Assembly: GCF_004403065.1 (NCBI RefSeq)
Contig: NZ_SOHA01000028.1
Span: 34,364-98,363, forward strand
Reading direction: 5' to 3'
DNA length: 64,000 nt
Source: Cryobacterium cryoconiti
GTDB lineage: Bacteria; Actinomycetota; Actinomycetes; Actinomycetales; Microbacteriaceae
Shown one piece after another: positions 17,424 to 26,017 of the stretch (positions within the stretch are counted from its first letter, which is position 1; the number at the start of each line of letters is the position of its first letter). The notes beneath the pieces are model-generated. The model worked only from the letters and a program-made list of their open reading frames with translations, did no database searches and was not told the origin of the DNA. A program made the position numbers and the translations under genes.

Positions 17424-18743
17424 CTAGGAGATGTCCGGCGGAGGTGACGTGAAGCGGCCGTCTTCGTACGGCGGGTTCAGGGAACCGGTGCCGGCGAAGG
17501 TCTCAAGCAGGTCAAGCTCATCGCGGAGAACGGTCGCAAGGCGGCGCACGCCGAGACGGATGTGATCCGGCGTCGGGTAGCAGAAGGAGAGGCGCATGTT
17601 GCGCCGCCCGTCCCCGTTGGCGAAGAACGCCGTGCCCGGCGTGTATGCCACGAGCTCCTTGACCGCCCGCGGCAGCATGGCCTTCGAGTCGAGCCCATCG
17701 GGCAGGGTCACCCAGACGTAGAACCCGCCGTTGGGGTTGGTCCAGGTGAGATCGGGCAGGTACTCCTCGAGGGCATCCAACAGTGCGGTCTTGCGCTCGT
17801 GGTACACGCCGCGGAACGTGTTGATCTGCCCCTTCCAGTCGGCTGTCGCGAGGTACTCCGAAATGACCAGTTGGCTGAACGAGCTGGGGGAGAGCACTGC
17901 GGCCTCGTTGGCCAGCACCAGCTTCTCCCGAATGGCGTGCGGGGCCAACGCCCACCCCACCCGGAAACCGGGAGCGAGGGTCTTGGAGAACGTGCCGAGG
18001 TAGACGACGCCGTCCTCTTCGACCGAACGCATCGCATCCGGTGCCGGCTGGTCGAAATAGAGCAGCCCGTACGGGTTGTCCTCCAGCACCAGAATGTCGT
18101 TGGCCCGGGCGATCTCAAGGATTTCGAGGCGCCGGGCCCAGCTGAGCGTCACGCCCGCCGGGTTGTGGAAGTTGGGGATCGTGTAGAGGAACTTGATGGT
18201 CTTGCCGGCGGTTTTCAGGCGCTGGATGTGCTGCCGAAGCGCCTCGGGGATCAGACCGTGCTCGTCCATGGGCACGTGGTCCACCTCGGCCTGGTACGAC
18301 TTGAAGATGACCATGGCGGTCACATAGCTGGGGCCCTCCGAGAGCACCACGTCACCGGGATCGAGAAAGAGCTTGCTGACCAGTTCCAGCGCATGCTGCG
18401 ACCCGGTCGTCACGACAACGTCATCGGCGTGCGCACGGATGCCCTCCAGCGCCATTACCTCGAGAATCTGCTCTCTCAAGACGGGGACCCCCTGGCCGGA
18501 GCCGTACTGCAGGGCGACGGGGCCCTGCTGGCGCATGACACGGTCCATGGCGCTGATGACCAGGTCGGGCGGCAGAGCAGCGACGAACGGCATGCCGCCG
18601 GCCAGGGAAACGACTTCGGGGCGGGAAGCCACCGCGAAGAGGGCCCTGACCTCGGAGGCGCGCAACCCCGCGGCTCGCTCGGCGTAGTGGTGGTACCAGG
18701 GGTCGAGGTTGTTGCCGGTCTGGGGAGAGCGCTGTGCGGTCAC
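17424..18743 (-). CDS. PLP-dependent aminotransferase, 2-aminoadipate/aromatic type
   Basis: 439 aa from the GTG at 18741-18743, which has GGAAGTGA upstream; a longer frame has no support. Class I/II fold: substrate-loop motif SLAGGMPF, PLP-phosphate region TGSQHALELV, the Asn/Asp/Tyr set (IPNFHNPAGVTLS, LEDNPYGLLYF) and the PLP lysine in GTFSKTLAPGFRVGW. It resembles the stand-alone catalytic half of MocR-like proteins and LysN/ARO8 enzymes. Substrate cannot be fixed from sequence. It shares its strand with ddl (gap ~48 nt) and is separated from trxA by a terminator. Confidence 0.9.
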   Translation of the reverse strand: MTAQRSPQTGNNLDPWYHHYAERAAGLRASEVRALFAVASRPEVVSLAGGMPFVAALPPDLVISAMDRVMRQQGPVALQYGSGQGVPVLREQILEVMALEGIRAHADDVVVTTGSQHALELVSKLFLDPGDVVLSEGPSYVTAMVIFKSYQAEVDHVPMDEHGLIPEALRQHIQRLKTAGKTIKFLYTIPNFHNPAGVTLSWARRLEILEIARANDILVLEDNPYGLLYFDQPAPDAMRSVEEDGVVYLGTFSKTLAPGFRVGWALAPHAIREKLVLANEAAVLSPSSFSQLVISEYLATADWKGQINTFRGVYHERKTALLDALEEYLPDLTWTNPNGGFYVWVTLPDGLDSKAMLPRAVKELVAYTPGTAFFANGDGRRNMRLSFCYPTPDHIRLGVRRLATVLRDELDLLETFAGTGSLNPPYEDGRFTSPPPDIS

Positions 18744-18808
18744 GTCACTTCCGATCTGGTGAGGCTTCAATCGTATGGGGTTGCCACCACTCGGCCCGAA
18801 TCCCAAAA

Positions 18809-18836
18809 GACCCGCCCGGCGAGTGCCGGGCGGGTC
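18809..18836 (-). terminator. Rho-independent terminator after trxA
   Basis: A perfect 12-bp stem (GACCCGCCCGGC / GCCGGGCGGGTC) with a 4-nt loop. Read on the minus strand it is followed by TTTT. Confidence 0.9.
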
Positions 18837-18859
18837 AGGGTCTCTGCGGAGAGAGGTGG

Positions 18860-19183
18860 TCAGGCCAGGTAGGCGGCCAGATCCTTCTCGAGCGCAACCT
18901 TGGGCTTGGCGCCGATGACGGTCTTGACGACCTCGCCCTTCTGGAACACCTTCATCGCGGGGATGGAGGTGATCTGGTACTTGGCGGCCAACGCCGGGAA
19001 GTCATCGACGTTCAGCTTGACGATGTCGAGCTTGTCAGCGTTCTCGGTGGCGATCTGATCGAGGATCGGGCTGACGGCGCGGCACGGGCCACACCACTCC
19101 GCCCAGAAGTCCACCAGAACAGTCTTCTCGTTGTTGATGACTTCCTGGTCGAAGGTGGCGTCGGTGACAGCGCGTGCAGACAT
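18860..19183 (-). CDS. trxA: Thioredoxin
   Basis: 107-aa cytosolic disulfide reductase with the active site FWAEWCGPCRAVSP and the cis-Pro region TSIPAMKVF. It is reduced by the thioredoxin reductase encoded just upstream (42 nt gap), so the two form a trxB-trxA operon. The good terminator after the gene defines the operon end. Confidence 0.97.
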   Translation of the reverse strand: MSARAVTDATFDQEVINNEKTVLVDFWAEWCGPCRAVSPILDQIATENADKLDIVKLNVDDFPALAAKYQITSIPAMKVFQKGEVVKTVIGAKPKVALEKDLAAYLA

Positions 19184-19225
19184 GTGGTTGCTCCTTGATT
19201 GTGTGATGGGCGAGTTCGGTGAGGT

Positions 19226-20188
19226 TTACGCGAGTGCGGGTTCGCCAGCGCTGGCCAGCAGTTCCTCGGGCAGCGAGGCCAGGTAGTGCTCCGCGTCGAG
19301 GGCGGCGACGGTTCCGGATGCCGCGGCGGTCACGGCCTGACGGTACGTCGGGTCGATCACGTCGCCTGCCGCGAACACACCGGTCTGGCTGGTCTTGGAA
19401 CTGCGACCGGCGACGGCGATGGTGCCCTCGGGGGTGAGGTCGAGCTGGTTGTGCACGAGGTGCGTGCGTGGGTCGTTGCCGATCGCCACGAAGATACCGC
19501 CGAGGGGGAGCGAGGTCTCGGCGCCGGTGACGGTGTGGCGCAGGACCAGGCCGTCCACGGCATCCGTGCCCGTGATGCCGACCACCTCGGAGTTCCAGAC
19601 GAATTCGATCTTCGGGTTGGCGAAGGCGCGCTCCTGCATGATCTTGGAGGCCCGCAGGGTGTCCTTGCGGTGCACGATGTAGACCTTGCTCGCGAAGCGG
19701 GTGAGGAACGTGGCCTCCTCCATGGCGGAGTCGCCGCCACCGATCACGGCAATGGTCTTCTCCTTGAAGAAGAAGCCGTCGCAGGTGGCACACCAGGACA
19801 CGCCGCGGCCGGACAGGCGCTCTTCGTCCTCGAGGCCGAGCTTGCGGTAGGCGGAACCGGTGGCGAAGATCACGGCAAGGGCTTCGTGCGTCTCGCCGCT
19901 GCCGAGGGTGACGGTCTTCGTGTCGCCGGTGAGGTCGAGCTCGGTGACGTCGTCGTAGAGAACCTCAGTGCCGAACCGCTCGGCCTGCTCCTGCATCTTG
20001 GCCATCAACTCGGGGCCCTGGATACCCTCGGCGAAGCCCGGGTAGTTCTCCACCTCGGTCGTGTTCATCAATTCGCCGCCGGCTTCGACCGAACTGGCGA
20101 TCAGAAGCGGCTTCAGGTTCGCGCGGGCGGCGTAGATCGCGGCCGTGAAACCGGCCGGTCCGGAGCCGATGATGATGATCTGACGCAC
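19226..20188 (-). CDS. trxB: Thioredoxin-disulfide reductase
   Basis: NADPH-dependent flavoprotein, 320 aa from the GTG at 20186-20188, with GAAGGAG upstream and the FAD-binding motif IIIIGSGPAGFTAAIYAARA at the very start. The redox-active cysteines are in SWCATCDGFFF; the NADPH motif is IGGGDSAMEEATFL; the C-terminal FAD motif is GVFAAGDVIDPTYRQAVTAA. A longer frame to 20251 would run through the promoter and is not coding. Transcription is predicted from a SigR/SigH-type promoter (separate entry). Confidence 0.97.
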   Translation of the reverse strand: MRQIIIIGSGPAGFTAAIYAARANLKPLLIASSVEAGGELMNTTEVENYPGFAEGIQGPELMAKMQEQAERFGTEVLYDDVTELDLTGDTKTVTLGSGETHEALAVIFATGSAYRKLGLEDEERLSGRGVSWCATCDGFFFKEKTIAVIGGGDSAMEEATFLTRFASKVYIVHRKDTLRASKIMQERAFANPKIEFVWNSEVVGITGTDAVDGLVLRHTVTGAETSLPLGGIFVAIGNDPRTHLVHNQLDLTPEGTIAVAGRSSKTSQTGVFAAGDVIDPTYRQAVTAAASGTVAALDAEHYLASLPEELLASAGEPALA

Positions 20189-20246
20189 GCGTAGACTCCT
20201 TCGAGTTGTAGGGGGAAGCGATCTCAATTGCCTCGCTGCCGGATAC

Positions 20247-20272
20247 AACACATCCTAATCGGATGCTATTCC
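20247..20272 (-). promoter_or_regulatory. Predicted SigR/SigH-type promoter of trxB-trxA
   Basis: On the minus strand: GGAAT, an 18-nt spacer, then GTTG. This matches the GGAAT-N18-GTT consensus of the disulfide-stress sigma factor of actinobacteria (SigR/SigH), whose best-known target is trxBA. The predicted start of transcription is about 45-50 nt before the trxB GTG. Confidence 0.75.
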
Positions 20273-20329
20273 GAGGCTCCTGAGCGCCGGTCACCCGGCC
20301 GGCCGTCGACCGATCGGTCGTGCAGCGGA

Positions 20330-21949
20330 TCAGCGGCGACGGATGCGGTCGACCAGCGGGTCGACGAAGCCCCGAAGCTCGCTGGTGCGCATGAGCAGCA
20401 GCAGCCCGAAGTAGACGGCGGACATGACCAGTCCGATCACGATCATGGACACGACGGCCGCGAGCTTCCCGGACAGGGCGAACCCGGCTTCCTCGGTGCC
20501 GCCGAGCAGGAGCAGGAGCAGGAGACCGGCCAGGATTGCGGGCACGGCGGCCACCGCGTACTTGACGAGGCTGCGCAGGATGCGCCGCCCGTCGAGGCCG
20601 CCCAGACGCCCGCGGAGCAGCCAGGCGGCCAGCACAGCCTGGGCCACGCCGGAGACGGTGACCGTGAGGGCGACGCCGGCGGCGATCCAGGCGCTGGGCA
20701 GGAGCGCACAGGCGAGCACGCCGATGATGACCAGGGTCACCTGGAACAGGGTGAAGAAGAACGGCGTCCGGGTATCGCCGAGAGCGTAGAAGGTGCGCTG
20801 CACGACGAACAGGATGCAGAACGCGACCAGGCCGAGGACATAGGCGATGATGACGTTTCCGATGCTCTGCACCTGGTCGTACGGGGAGACGAAGACCCGT
20901 GCGAACGGATAGGCGCAGACGGCGATGACGGCGGAGGCTAGCATGATGATCAGGGTGGTTCCCCGGATGGCGGAGGAGGCATCCGTTCTCACCAGGTCCA
21001 CCTTGCCCACCGAGGCGTGCTCGCTCATGCGGGTGAAGTAGGCGGTGGCGACCGAGACCGTGATCACCGAATGCGGGAGCATGAAGATGAGCCAGGCGGT
21101 GTTGAGCGCCGCGACCGAAGCGTCGGAGTCGCCGGCGAGAGTCACCACCCGGGTCTCAACGATCCCGGCCAGGGTGGTCAGAAGAAGCATCCCGAAGGTC
21201 CAGCTCGCCATGCGGCCGGCCACGCCGAGACCGACGCCGCGGAATCGGAAGTCGAGCCGGAAGCGCAGGCCGATGCGGTGCCAGAAGTAGAACAGCACGA
21301 CCGCCTGGAGCACGACCCCGAGTGTGGCACTCCCGGCCAGGACCGCGATCATGGCGGGCGTGAACTCGGTGGCCAGTCGGGCACCGTTCGGGTCGGCCCC
21401 GTAGAGCGCGGAGAAGATGACCAGACCGGCGATGGCCACGACGTTGTTGAGCACGGGAACCCAGGTGAACGGGCCGAATGACTTGCGAGCGTTGAGCACC
21501 TCACCCAGGACCGTGTAAAGGCCGTAGAAGAAGATCTGCGGCAGGCACCAGAAGGCGAACGCCGTTGCCAGAGCCAACGATTCCGGCTTCATGTTCGACC
21601 CGTAGAGCAGCGTCAGCACGGGAGCGAGGGCGGTGGCTGCGATGGTCGTCGCGGCGAGGATGACCAGGGCCAGCGTGAGGAGTTTGTTGATATAGGCCGT
21701 GCCGCCGTCGTCGTGCAGGCTGGCACGCACGATCTGGGGCACCAGGACGGCCGTCAGGACCCCGCCGGCCACGATGACATAGATGGTGTTGGGGAGCTGG
21801 TTCGCGACGGCGAAGGCGTTGGTGCTCTGGCCGACCTGGCCGATCACCCCGGCCAGCACGATCAGTTTCACAAAGCCGAGGATGCGGGAAACGATCGTTC
21901 CGGAGGCGAGGAACGCGCTCGCCCGGCCGATGCTGTCGGTCTTAGGCAC
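20330..21949 (-). CDS. murJ: Lipid II flippase MurJ (MviN family)
   Basis: 539 aa with about 14 membrane helices, in the MOP superfamily. Family features: a first helix GRASAFLASGTIVSRILGF, the conserved NxxxxxPN-like segment FAVANQLPNTIYVIVAGGVL, and DTRTPFFFTLFQV in the second half. It flips lipid II for cell-wall synthesis. It lacks the long cytoplasmic kinase-like C-terminus of mycobacterial MviN. It overlaps the upstream gene by 8 nt and is probably coupled to it. Confidence 0.94.
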   Translation of the reverse strand: MPKTDSIGRASAFLASGTIVSRILGFVKLIVLAGVIGQVGQSTNAFAVANQLPNTIYVIVAGGVLTAVLVPQIVRASLHDDGGTAYINKLLTLALVILAATTIAATALAPVLTLLYGSNMKPESLALATAFAFWCLPQIFFYGLYTVLGEVLNARKSFGPFTWVPVLNNVVAIAGLVIFSALYGADPNGARLATEFTPAMIAVLAGSATLGVVLQAVVLFYFWHRIGLRFRLDFRFRGVGLGVAGRMASWTFGMLLLTTLAGIVETRVVTLAGDSDASVAALNTAWLIFMLPHSVITVSVATAYFTRMSEHASVGKVDLVRTDASSAIRGTTLIIMLASAVIAVCAYPFARVFVSPYDQVQSIGNVIIAYVLGLVAFCILFVVQRTFYALGDTRTPFFFTLFQVTLVIIGVLACALLPSAWIAAGVALTVTVSGVAQAVLAAWLLRGRLGGLDGRRILRSLVKYAVAAVPAILAGLLLLLLLGGTEEAGFALSGKLAAVVSMIVIGLVMSAVYFGLLLLMRTSELRGFVDPLVDRIRRR

Positions 21950-24245
21950 GGGACTCCGTCGGTGATGCAGTGTCGGTGGGCTCGAGGTTGGCGAGTTCCC
22001 GGCGTCGTCGCAGAATGTTGCGCCACACGCCGAAGCCGAAGAACAAGACCACGAATGCCGCGAACAGCAGGGCTCCGAGACCCTCCCAATCCGCGCGAAC
22101 GTTGATCGGAATCAGGGATGCGTCCTGGATGACTGATCCCGTCGGCGTCAGCAGAGTCACGCGCAGGGTGACGGCGCCGTTGCCCACGGCCGCCGTCACG
22201 GGGATGGTCACGGTGCGCGCGGACTGCGCTTCGATGGTGGATTCGACGGCGTCGCCGACCAGTAGTCGTCCGTTCGACGGAACGACCTGCACCATGACGG
22301 TCACGGCCTGGTTCAGGGCATTGTCCAGGGTCACCGGGATGTCCACCTGGCTGCCCACCACGTTGATCGGCCCCTTGGTCGCCACCGTGATGGAGCCCAG
22401 GAGCTCCGAGGACGCCGCGAGACTGGTGCCGACGGCATCCGACCAGGTCTTGTCGTGCGCGGCCCAGGCGTTGGACAGGAGGGCCATCAGGTCGAGGCGC
22501 TGGGCCCCGGTGACGAACACCGGGTTGGACAGCGCCGCGGAGAAGGCGAGAACGTCGGCCTCCCGCTCGAGGAGTCGGGTGGCCTGGTCCACACGGTTTG
22601 CGGGTTCGGCCAGGCTGTCGAAGGTGACCTCGTCGGCGGGGGCGGATGCCCGCACCTGCGGCAGGGTGGACGGCGCGTACCAGAGGAGGGTGGACAGAGC
22701 ATCGATGGTCTGGTCGAGTCGGTTGGCGTTCGGCGGCCAGCCACGATCGAAGGTGGCCAGGAGGGTGCGGGCCGTTCCGGGCCGCTCTGCGGAGACCACC
22801 GCCAGCTGCGAGCTGACCTCCGCCATGGCCTTGCGCCACGCGTCATCCGTGGTCGCCATCGCTGCGGCGCGCAGTGCGTCGGCGATGTCGTCGTCGATCA
22901 CCAGGCCCTGACCATTGCCGGTGCCGAGATCCACGGCGGAGTCGGGGGTGAAGTCGCTGGCGGCCCCCGAGGCGTTCGCACCGCCCAGGATGGTGGTGGT
23001 GAGGCCGCCGGCCGTGAACACGTCAAGGTCGCTTGCGGCCACGTCGCCCTCGGCGGGCCAGCCGATGTCGGTGGCGCTGTATTCCCAGGCGAGCAACTCC
23101 TCCATGGTCGGCGGCGTGCCGTCGACCGGAGGTGCCGGCTGTTCCGTGGAGGCGGGCGAGTCCGTGGCCGCGTCCGCGGGCGTCTCAGCCGGTTGGGGGG
23201 CGTCAGTGGACTCAATGGGCGGCAGGTTCTGGTCCGTCGCGGTGAACAGCGCGGGGTCGATGGCCTGGTCGAAGGAGGTCGGCGTGAGAAGTGTTGCCGC
23301 GCCGGCCTGGGCCTGCAGGGACAGATCCGCATCCGCATAGCTGAGAGGGAATATATCGTTCGGCGCCTGGTCGAGCCGGGCCAGCCACGCGATCGCGCTG
23401 GGCGGCGCGGCGGAGCCGAGAATACGGATGGAAACGATGATCATCGGGTCGATCGCGATCGTGACCGGTTTCCCGGCGACGCCGTCGAGCTGGCGGCTGA
23501 GCACGCCGGACGGCGAGGTGTAGGTCTCGAGCGCGTTCGAGGTGATCAGTCCGGTGGACTGAGCGGGAACGGTGATCGGCATGATCACCGCCAGATTGAC
23601 CGGGGTGACCTCCTCATCCGAATACCAGACGAAGGTGCCGCGGCCCTCGGCGCGGACAGTGTCGCCGGTGGTGAGGGTGGCGGCGATGCCGCGGGCACCC
23701 CAGGCGTTGCCGCTGGTGAGGCCGACGGAATCCGCCGGCACGGTCAGCGTGAAACTCTCGACGCTGTCCGGCTGGATGGACGCCGTCACCGGCCGGCTCA
23801 GCATGAGGTCGCCGGATGTGACCGACGACTCCGGGCTCAGCCAGGAGTTGAGGGCGGTGCGGCTGATGAGCGCGCGCTCCGCGAGGTAGAGGTCGATGGT
23901 TCCCGGAGCGATGGTGTCGGGCGTCGCATTGTCGATCGTGACGGTGACCGTGAGGTCCTGGTCGGCCTTCAGCGGCTGCATCGTGGTGGGTGCCACCGTG
24001 ATACTGACCTCGTTGGCCGACGTGGCTGCGGCGACCTGCGCGGTTTGCGCGGTTTGCGCGGTTTGCGCGGACTGCGCGGCCGGTGCAGGCATCTCGGCGG
24101 ATGCGGGCAGGCCGATCGCGAGCGGGAGCACCCCTGCCAGCAGGCCGGCCAGAACGACGCCCAACGGCATCCGTGGGCGTCCCCTGAGGCCCCGCCTCGA
24201 TCCGGGGAGCGCGGGCCGATGCTGAGGTACAGACACGGCCACCAT
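21942..24245 (-). CDS. DUF6049-type secreted/membrane-anchored protein
   Basis: 767 aa. An N-terminal signal segment (residues about 27-50, VVLAGLLAGVLPLAIGLPAS) precedes a large extracytoplasmic part. A C-terminal membrane helix (LFAAFVVLFFGFGVWRNIL) is followed by a short basic tail. Near residue 60 there is an (AQT)n tract from a 9-bp tandem repeat, and a Pro/Ala/Thr-rich linker lies at about 340-370. Large proteins with this topology sit between pcnA and murJ in most actinobacteria and are annotated DUF6049; their function is unknown, but the pairing with murJ suggests a cell-envelope role. It is probably translated from a leaderless mRNA. Confidence 0.82.
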   Translation of the reverse strand: MVAVSVPQHRPALPGSRRGLRGRPRMPLGVVLAGLLAGVLPLAIGLPASAEMPAPAAQSAQTAQTAQTAQVAAATSANEVSITVAPTTMQPLKADQDLTVTVTIDNATPDTIAPGTIDLYLAERALISRTALNSWLSPESSVTSGDLMLSRPVTASIQPDSVESFTLTVPADSVGLTSGNAWGARGIAATLTTGDTVRAEGRGTFVWYSDEEVTPVNLAVIMPITVPAQSTGLITSNALETYTSPSGVLSRQLDGVAGKPVTIAIDPMIIVSIRILGSAAPPSAIAWLARLDQAPNDIFPLSYADADLSLQAQAGAATLLTPTSFDQAIDPALFTATDQNLPPIESTDAPQPAETPADAATDSPASTEQPAPPVDGTPPTMEELLAWEYSATDIGWPAEGDVAASDLDVFTAGGLTTTILGGANASGAASDFTPDSAVDLGTGNGQGLVIDDDIADALRAAAMATTDDAWRKAMAEVSSQLAVVSAERPGTARTLLATFDRGWPPNANRLDQTIDALSTLLWYAPSTLPQVRASAPADEVTFDSLAEPANRVDQATRLLEREADVLAFSAALSNPVFVTGAQRLDLMALLSNAWAAHDKTWSDAVGTSLAASSELLGSITVATKGPINVVGSQVDIPVTLDNALNQAVTVMVQVVPSNGRLLVGDAVESTIEAQSARTVTIPVTAAVGNGAVTLRVTLLTPTGSVIQDASLIPINVRADWEGLGALLFAAFVVLFFGFGVWRNILRRRRELANLEPTDTASPTESRA

Positions 24246-24252
24246 GTAGGGG

Positions 24253-24258
24253 ATTCTA
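24253..24258 (-). promoter_or_regulatory. -10 hexamer for a leaderless mRNA of the DUF6049 gene
   Basis: TAGAAT on the minus strand, with seven bases between it and the ATG at 24243-24245. This places the transcription start at or within a base of the start codon. Confidence 0.6.
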
Positions 24259-24313
24259 CGGCTTACACGGGTGGGATGACGCTGCGCCGGGCGGTCGGCG
24301 CCCCTCCAGCAAC

Positions 24314-24319
24314 TAATAT
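24314..24319 (+). promoter_or_regulatory. -10 hexamer for a leaderless pcnA mRNA
   Basis: TAATAT with six bases (GGGGGC) before the ATG at 24326. The predicted transcription start is the A of the ATG. Confidence 0.7.
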
Positions 24320-24325
24320 GGGGGC

Positions 24326-25756
24326 ATGCAGAGCGTTGCGACAGCCCTCAAGCGGCTGGGCGACCTGGCTGCCACCCCCACGGTTTCCCGACTGGCCACG
24401 GCCTTCGCGAACGCCGGCCACGAGCTGGCCCTGGTCGGCGGCCCGGTGCGCGACGCCTTCCTGGATCGGCCGATCAATGACCTCGATTTCACGACGGATG
24501 CCACACCGGACCAGATCCTGAAGATCGTGAAGCCGATCTCGGACGCCCACTGGGACATCGGCCGGGCGTTCGGCACCATCGGCGCGCAGATCTCCGGCGA
24601 GAAGGTGGAGATCACGACCTACCGGTCCGACAGCTACGACGGTCAGACCCGCAAGCCCGAGGTGGTCTTCGGGCACCGCCTCGAGGACGACCTCCTGCGC
24701 CGCGACTTCACGGTCAACGCGCTCGCCCTGCGCCTGCCGGGGCTCACCCTGGTTGATCCCGCGAATGGCATCGACGATCTGCTGGCCGGCGTTCTGCGCA
24801 CCCCGATCTCCCCGGAGATCTCGTTCGGCGACGACCCGTTGCGCATGATGCGGGCAGCCCGGTTCACGGCCCAGCTGGGATTCTCCCTAAACGTAGACAC
24901 CGCGGTGGCGATGGAAGCGATGGCGGACCGCATCCGTAACATCTCGGCCGAACGCATCGGCGAGGAGCTTACGAAGCTGCTGACGGCGGACAACCCGCAC
25001 GCCGGCGTCGAACTGCTGGTGGACTCGGGGCTGTGTGCGCTGGTGATGCCGGAGATTCCCGCATTGCGGCTCGAGGTCGACGAGCACCACCACCATAAGG
25101 ACGTCTACCAGCACACGCTGACCGTTCTCGACCAGGCCATCGGCTATGAGACATCCCGTGGCAACTTCGACGGCCCGGACCTGATCGTGCGCCTTGCGGC
25201 TCTCCTGCATGACATTGGAAAGCCGGCGACCCGCAAACTCGAGCCGGGTGGCGTGGTCAGTTTCTACCACCACGACCTGGTCGGAGCGAAGCTGGCCAAG
25301 AAGCGCCTGCGTGCGCTGCGCTTCGATAACGACACCATCGCGGCGGTCGCGCGTCTGATCGAGCTGCACCTGCGCTTCTTCGGCTATACCGAGGGTGCCT
25401 GGACCGACTCCGCGGTGCGCCGGTACGTGCGCGATGCCGGGGACCAGATCGAGCGGCTGCACATCCTGACCCGTGCAGACGTGACCACCCGCAACCGTCG
25501 CAAGGCCGACCGTCTCGGCTTCGCCTATGACGATCTGGAACACCGCATCCACGAGCTGAATGAGCAGGAGGAGATGGCGGCCGTGCGTCCCGACCTGGAC
25601 GGGGAGCAGATCATGGCCGTGCTCGGCGTGCGTCCCGGCCGCGAGGTCGGTGAGGCTTACCGCTACCTGCTCGAGCAACGCCTGGACGACGGCCCGCTCG
25701 GTGAGGAAGAAGCCACCCGTCGCCTGAGCGCCTGGTGGGCCGAGCGCGCGCAGTAG
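24326..25756 (+). CDS. pcnA: CCA-adding tRNA nucleotidyltransferase / poly(A) polymerase family
   Basis: 476 aa. The nucleotidyltransferase head has GGPVRDAFLDRPINDLDF (catalytic Asp pair) and the RRDFTVNALAL motif. The RNA-binding middle is followed by an HD domain with DVYQHTLTVLDQ, LLHDIGKPATR and a second RR-type signature. It restores or builds the 3' CCA of tRNAs; actinobacterial members of this HD-containing class are generally CCA-adding. Position next to DUF6049-murJ, divergently transcribed, is standard. Confidence 0.93.
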   Translation: MQSVATALKRLGDLAATPTVSRLATAFANAGHELALVGGPVRDAFLDRPINDLDFTTDATPDQILKIVKPISDAHWDIGRAFGTIGAQISGEKVEITTYRSDSYDGQTRKPEVVFGHRLEDDLLRRDFTVNALALRLPGLTLVDPANGIDDLLAGVLRTPISPEISFGDDPLRMMRAARFTAQLGFSLNVDTAVAMEAMADRIRNISAERIGEELTKLLTADNPHAGVELLVDSGLCALVMPEIPALRLEVDEHHHHKDVYQHTLTVLDQAIGYETSRGNFDGPDLIVRLAALLHDIGKPATRKLEPGGVVSFYHHDLVGAKLAKKRLRALRFDNDTIAAVARLIELHLRFFGYTEGAWTDSAVRRYVRDAGDQIERLHILTRADVTTRNRRKADRLGFAYDDLEHRIHELNEQEEMAAVRPDLDGEQIMAVLGVRPGREVGEAYRYLLEQRLDDGPLGEEEATRRLSAWWAERAQ

Positions 25757-26017
25757 CGCCCTCGCTGCCGCTGCCGCCGCCGCACAGACATCCCCTTCGC
25801 CCGTCGCCGAGGCTCGCCGTTTGTGCCGAGAGTAGCCGCGCGGGCGGCGACTTTCGGTTGAACCAGCGATAGTCGAGAACCAACGGCACTTCGCGAGCGG
25901 ATGTTCGACTATCCCTCCACAGGGCCTCCGCAGTCCATCCTTCCCCCAGGATCCCCCAGTGCGGTCGAAGCCACTGAGTCGCACAACAGCATGGGGCTAT
26001 GAATCCTGACTCCCCAC

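Noticed and set aside
22455..24521. 688-aa open frame on the + strand
   Set aside because: Antisense to the DUF6049 gene and running into pcnA in another frame; composition (Arg/Gly/Val-rich) is that of a shadow frame.
25757..26017. Possible small gene or RNA between pcnA and the AbiEi-like gene
   Set aside because: No start with a ribosome-binding site, no structured or conserved element that I can see in the 261 bp.
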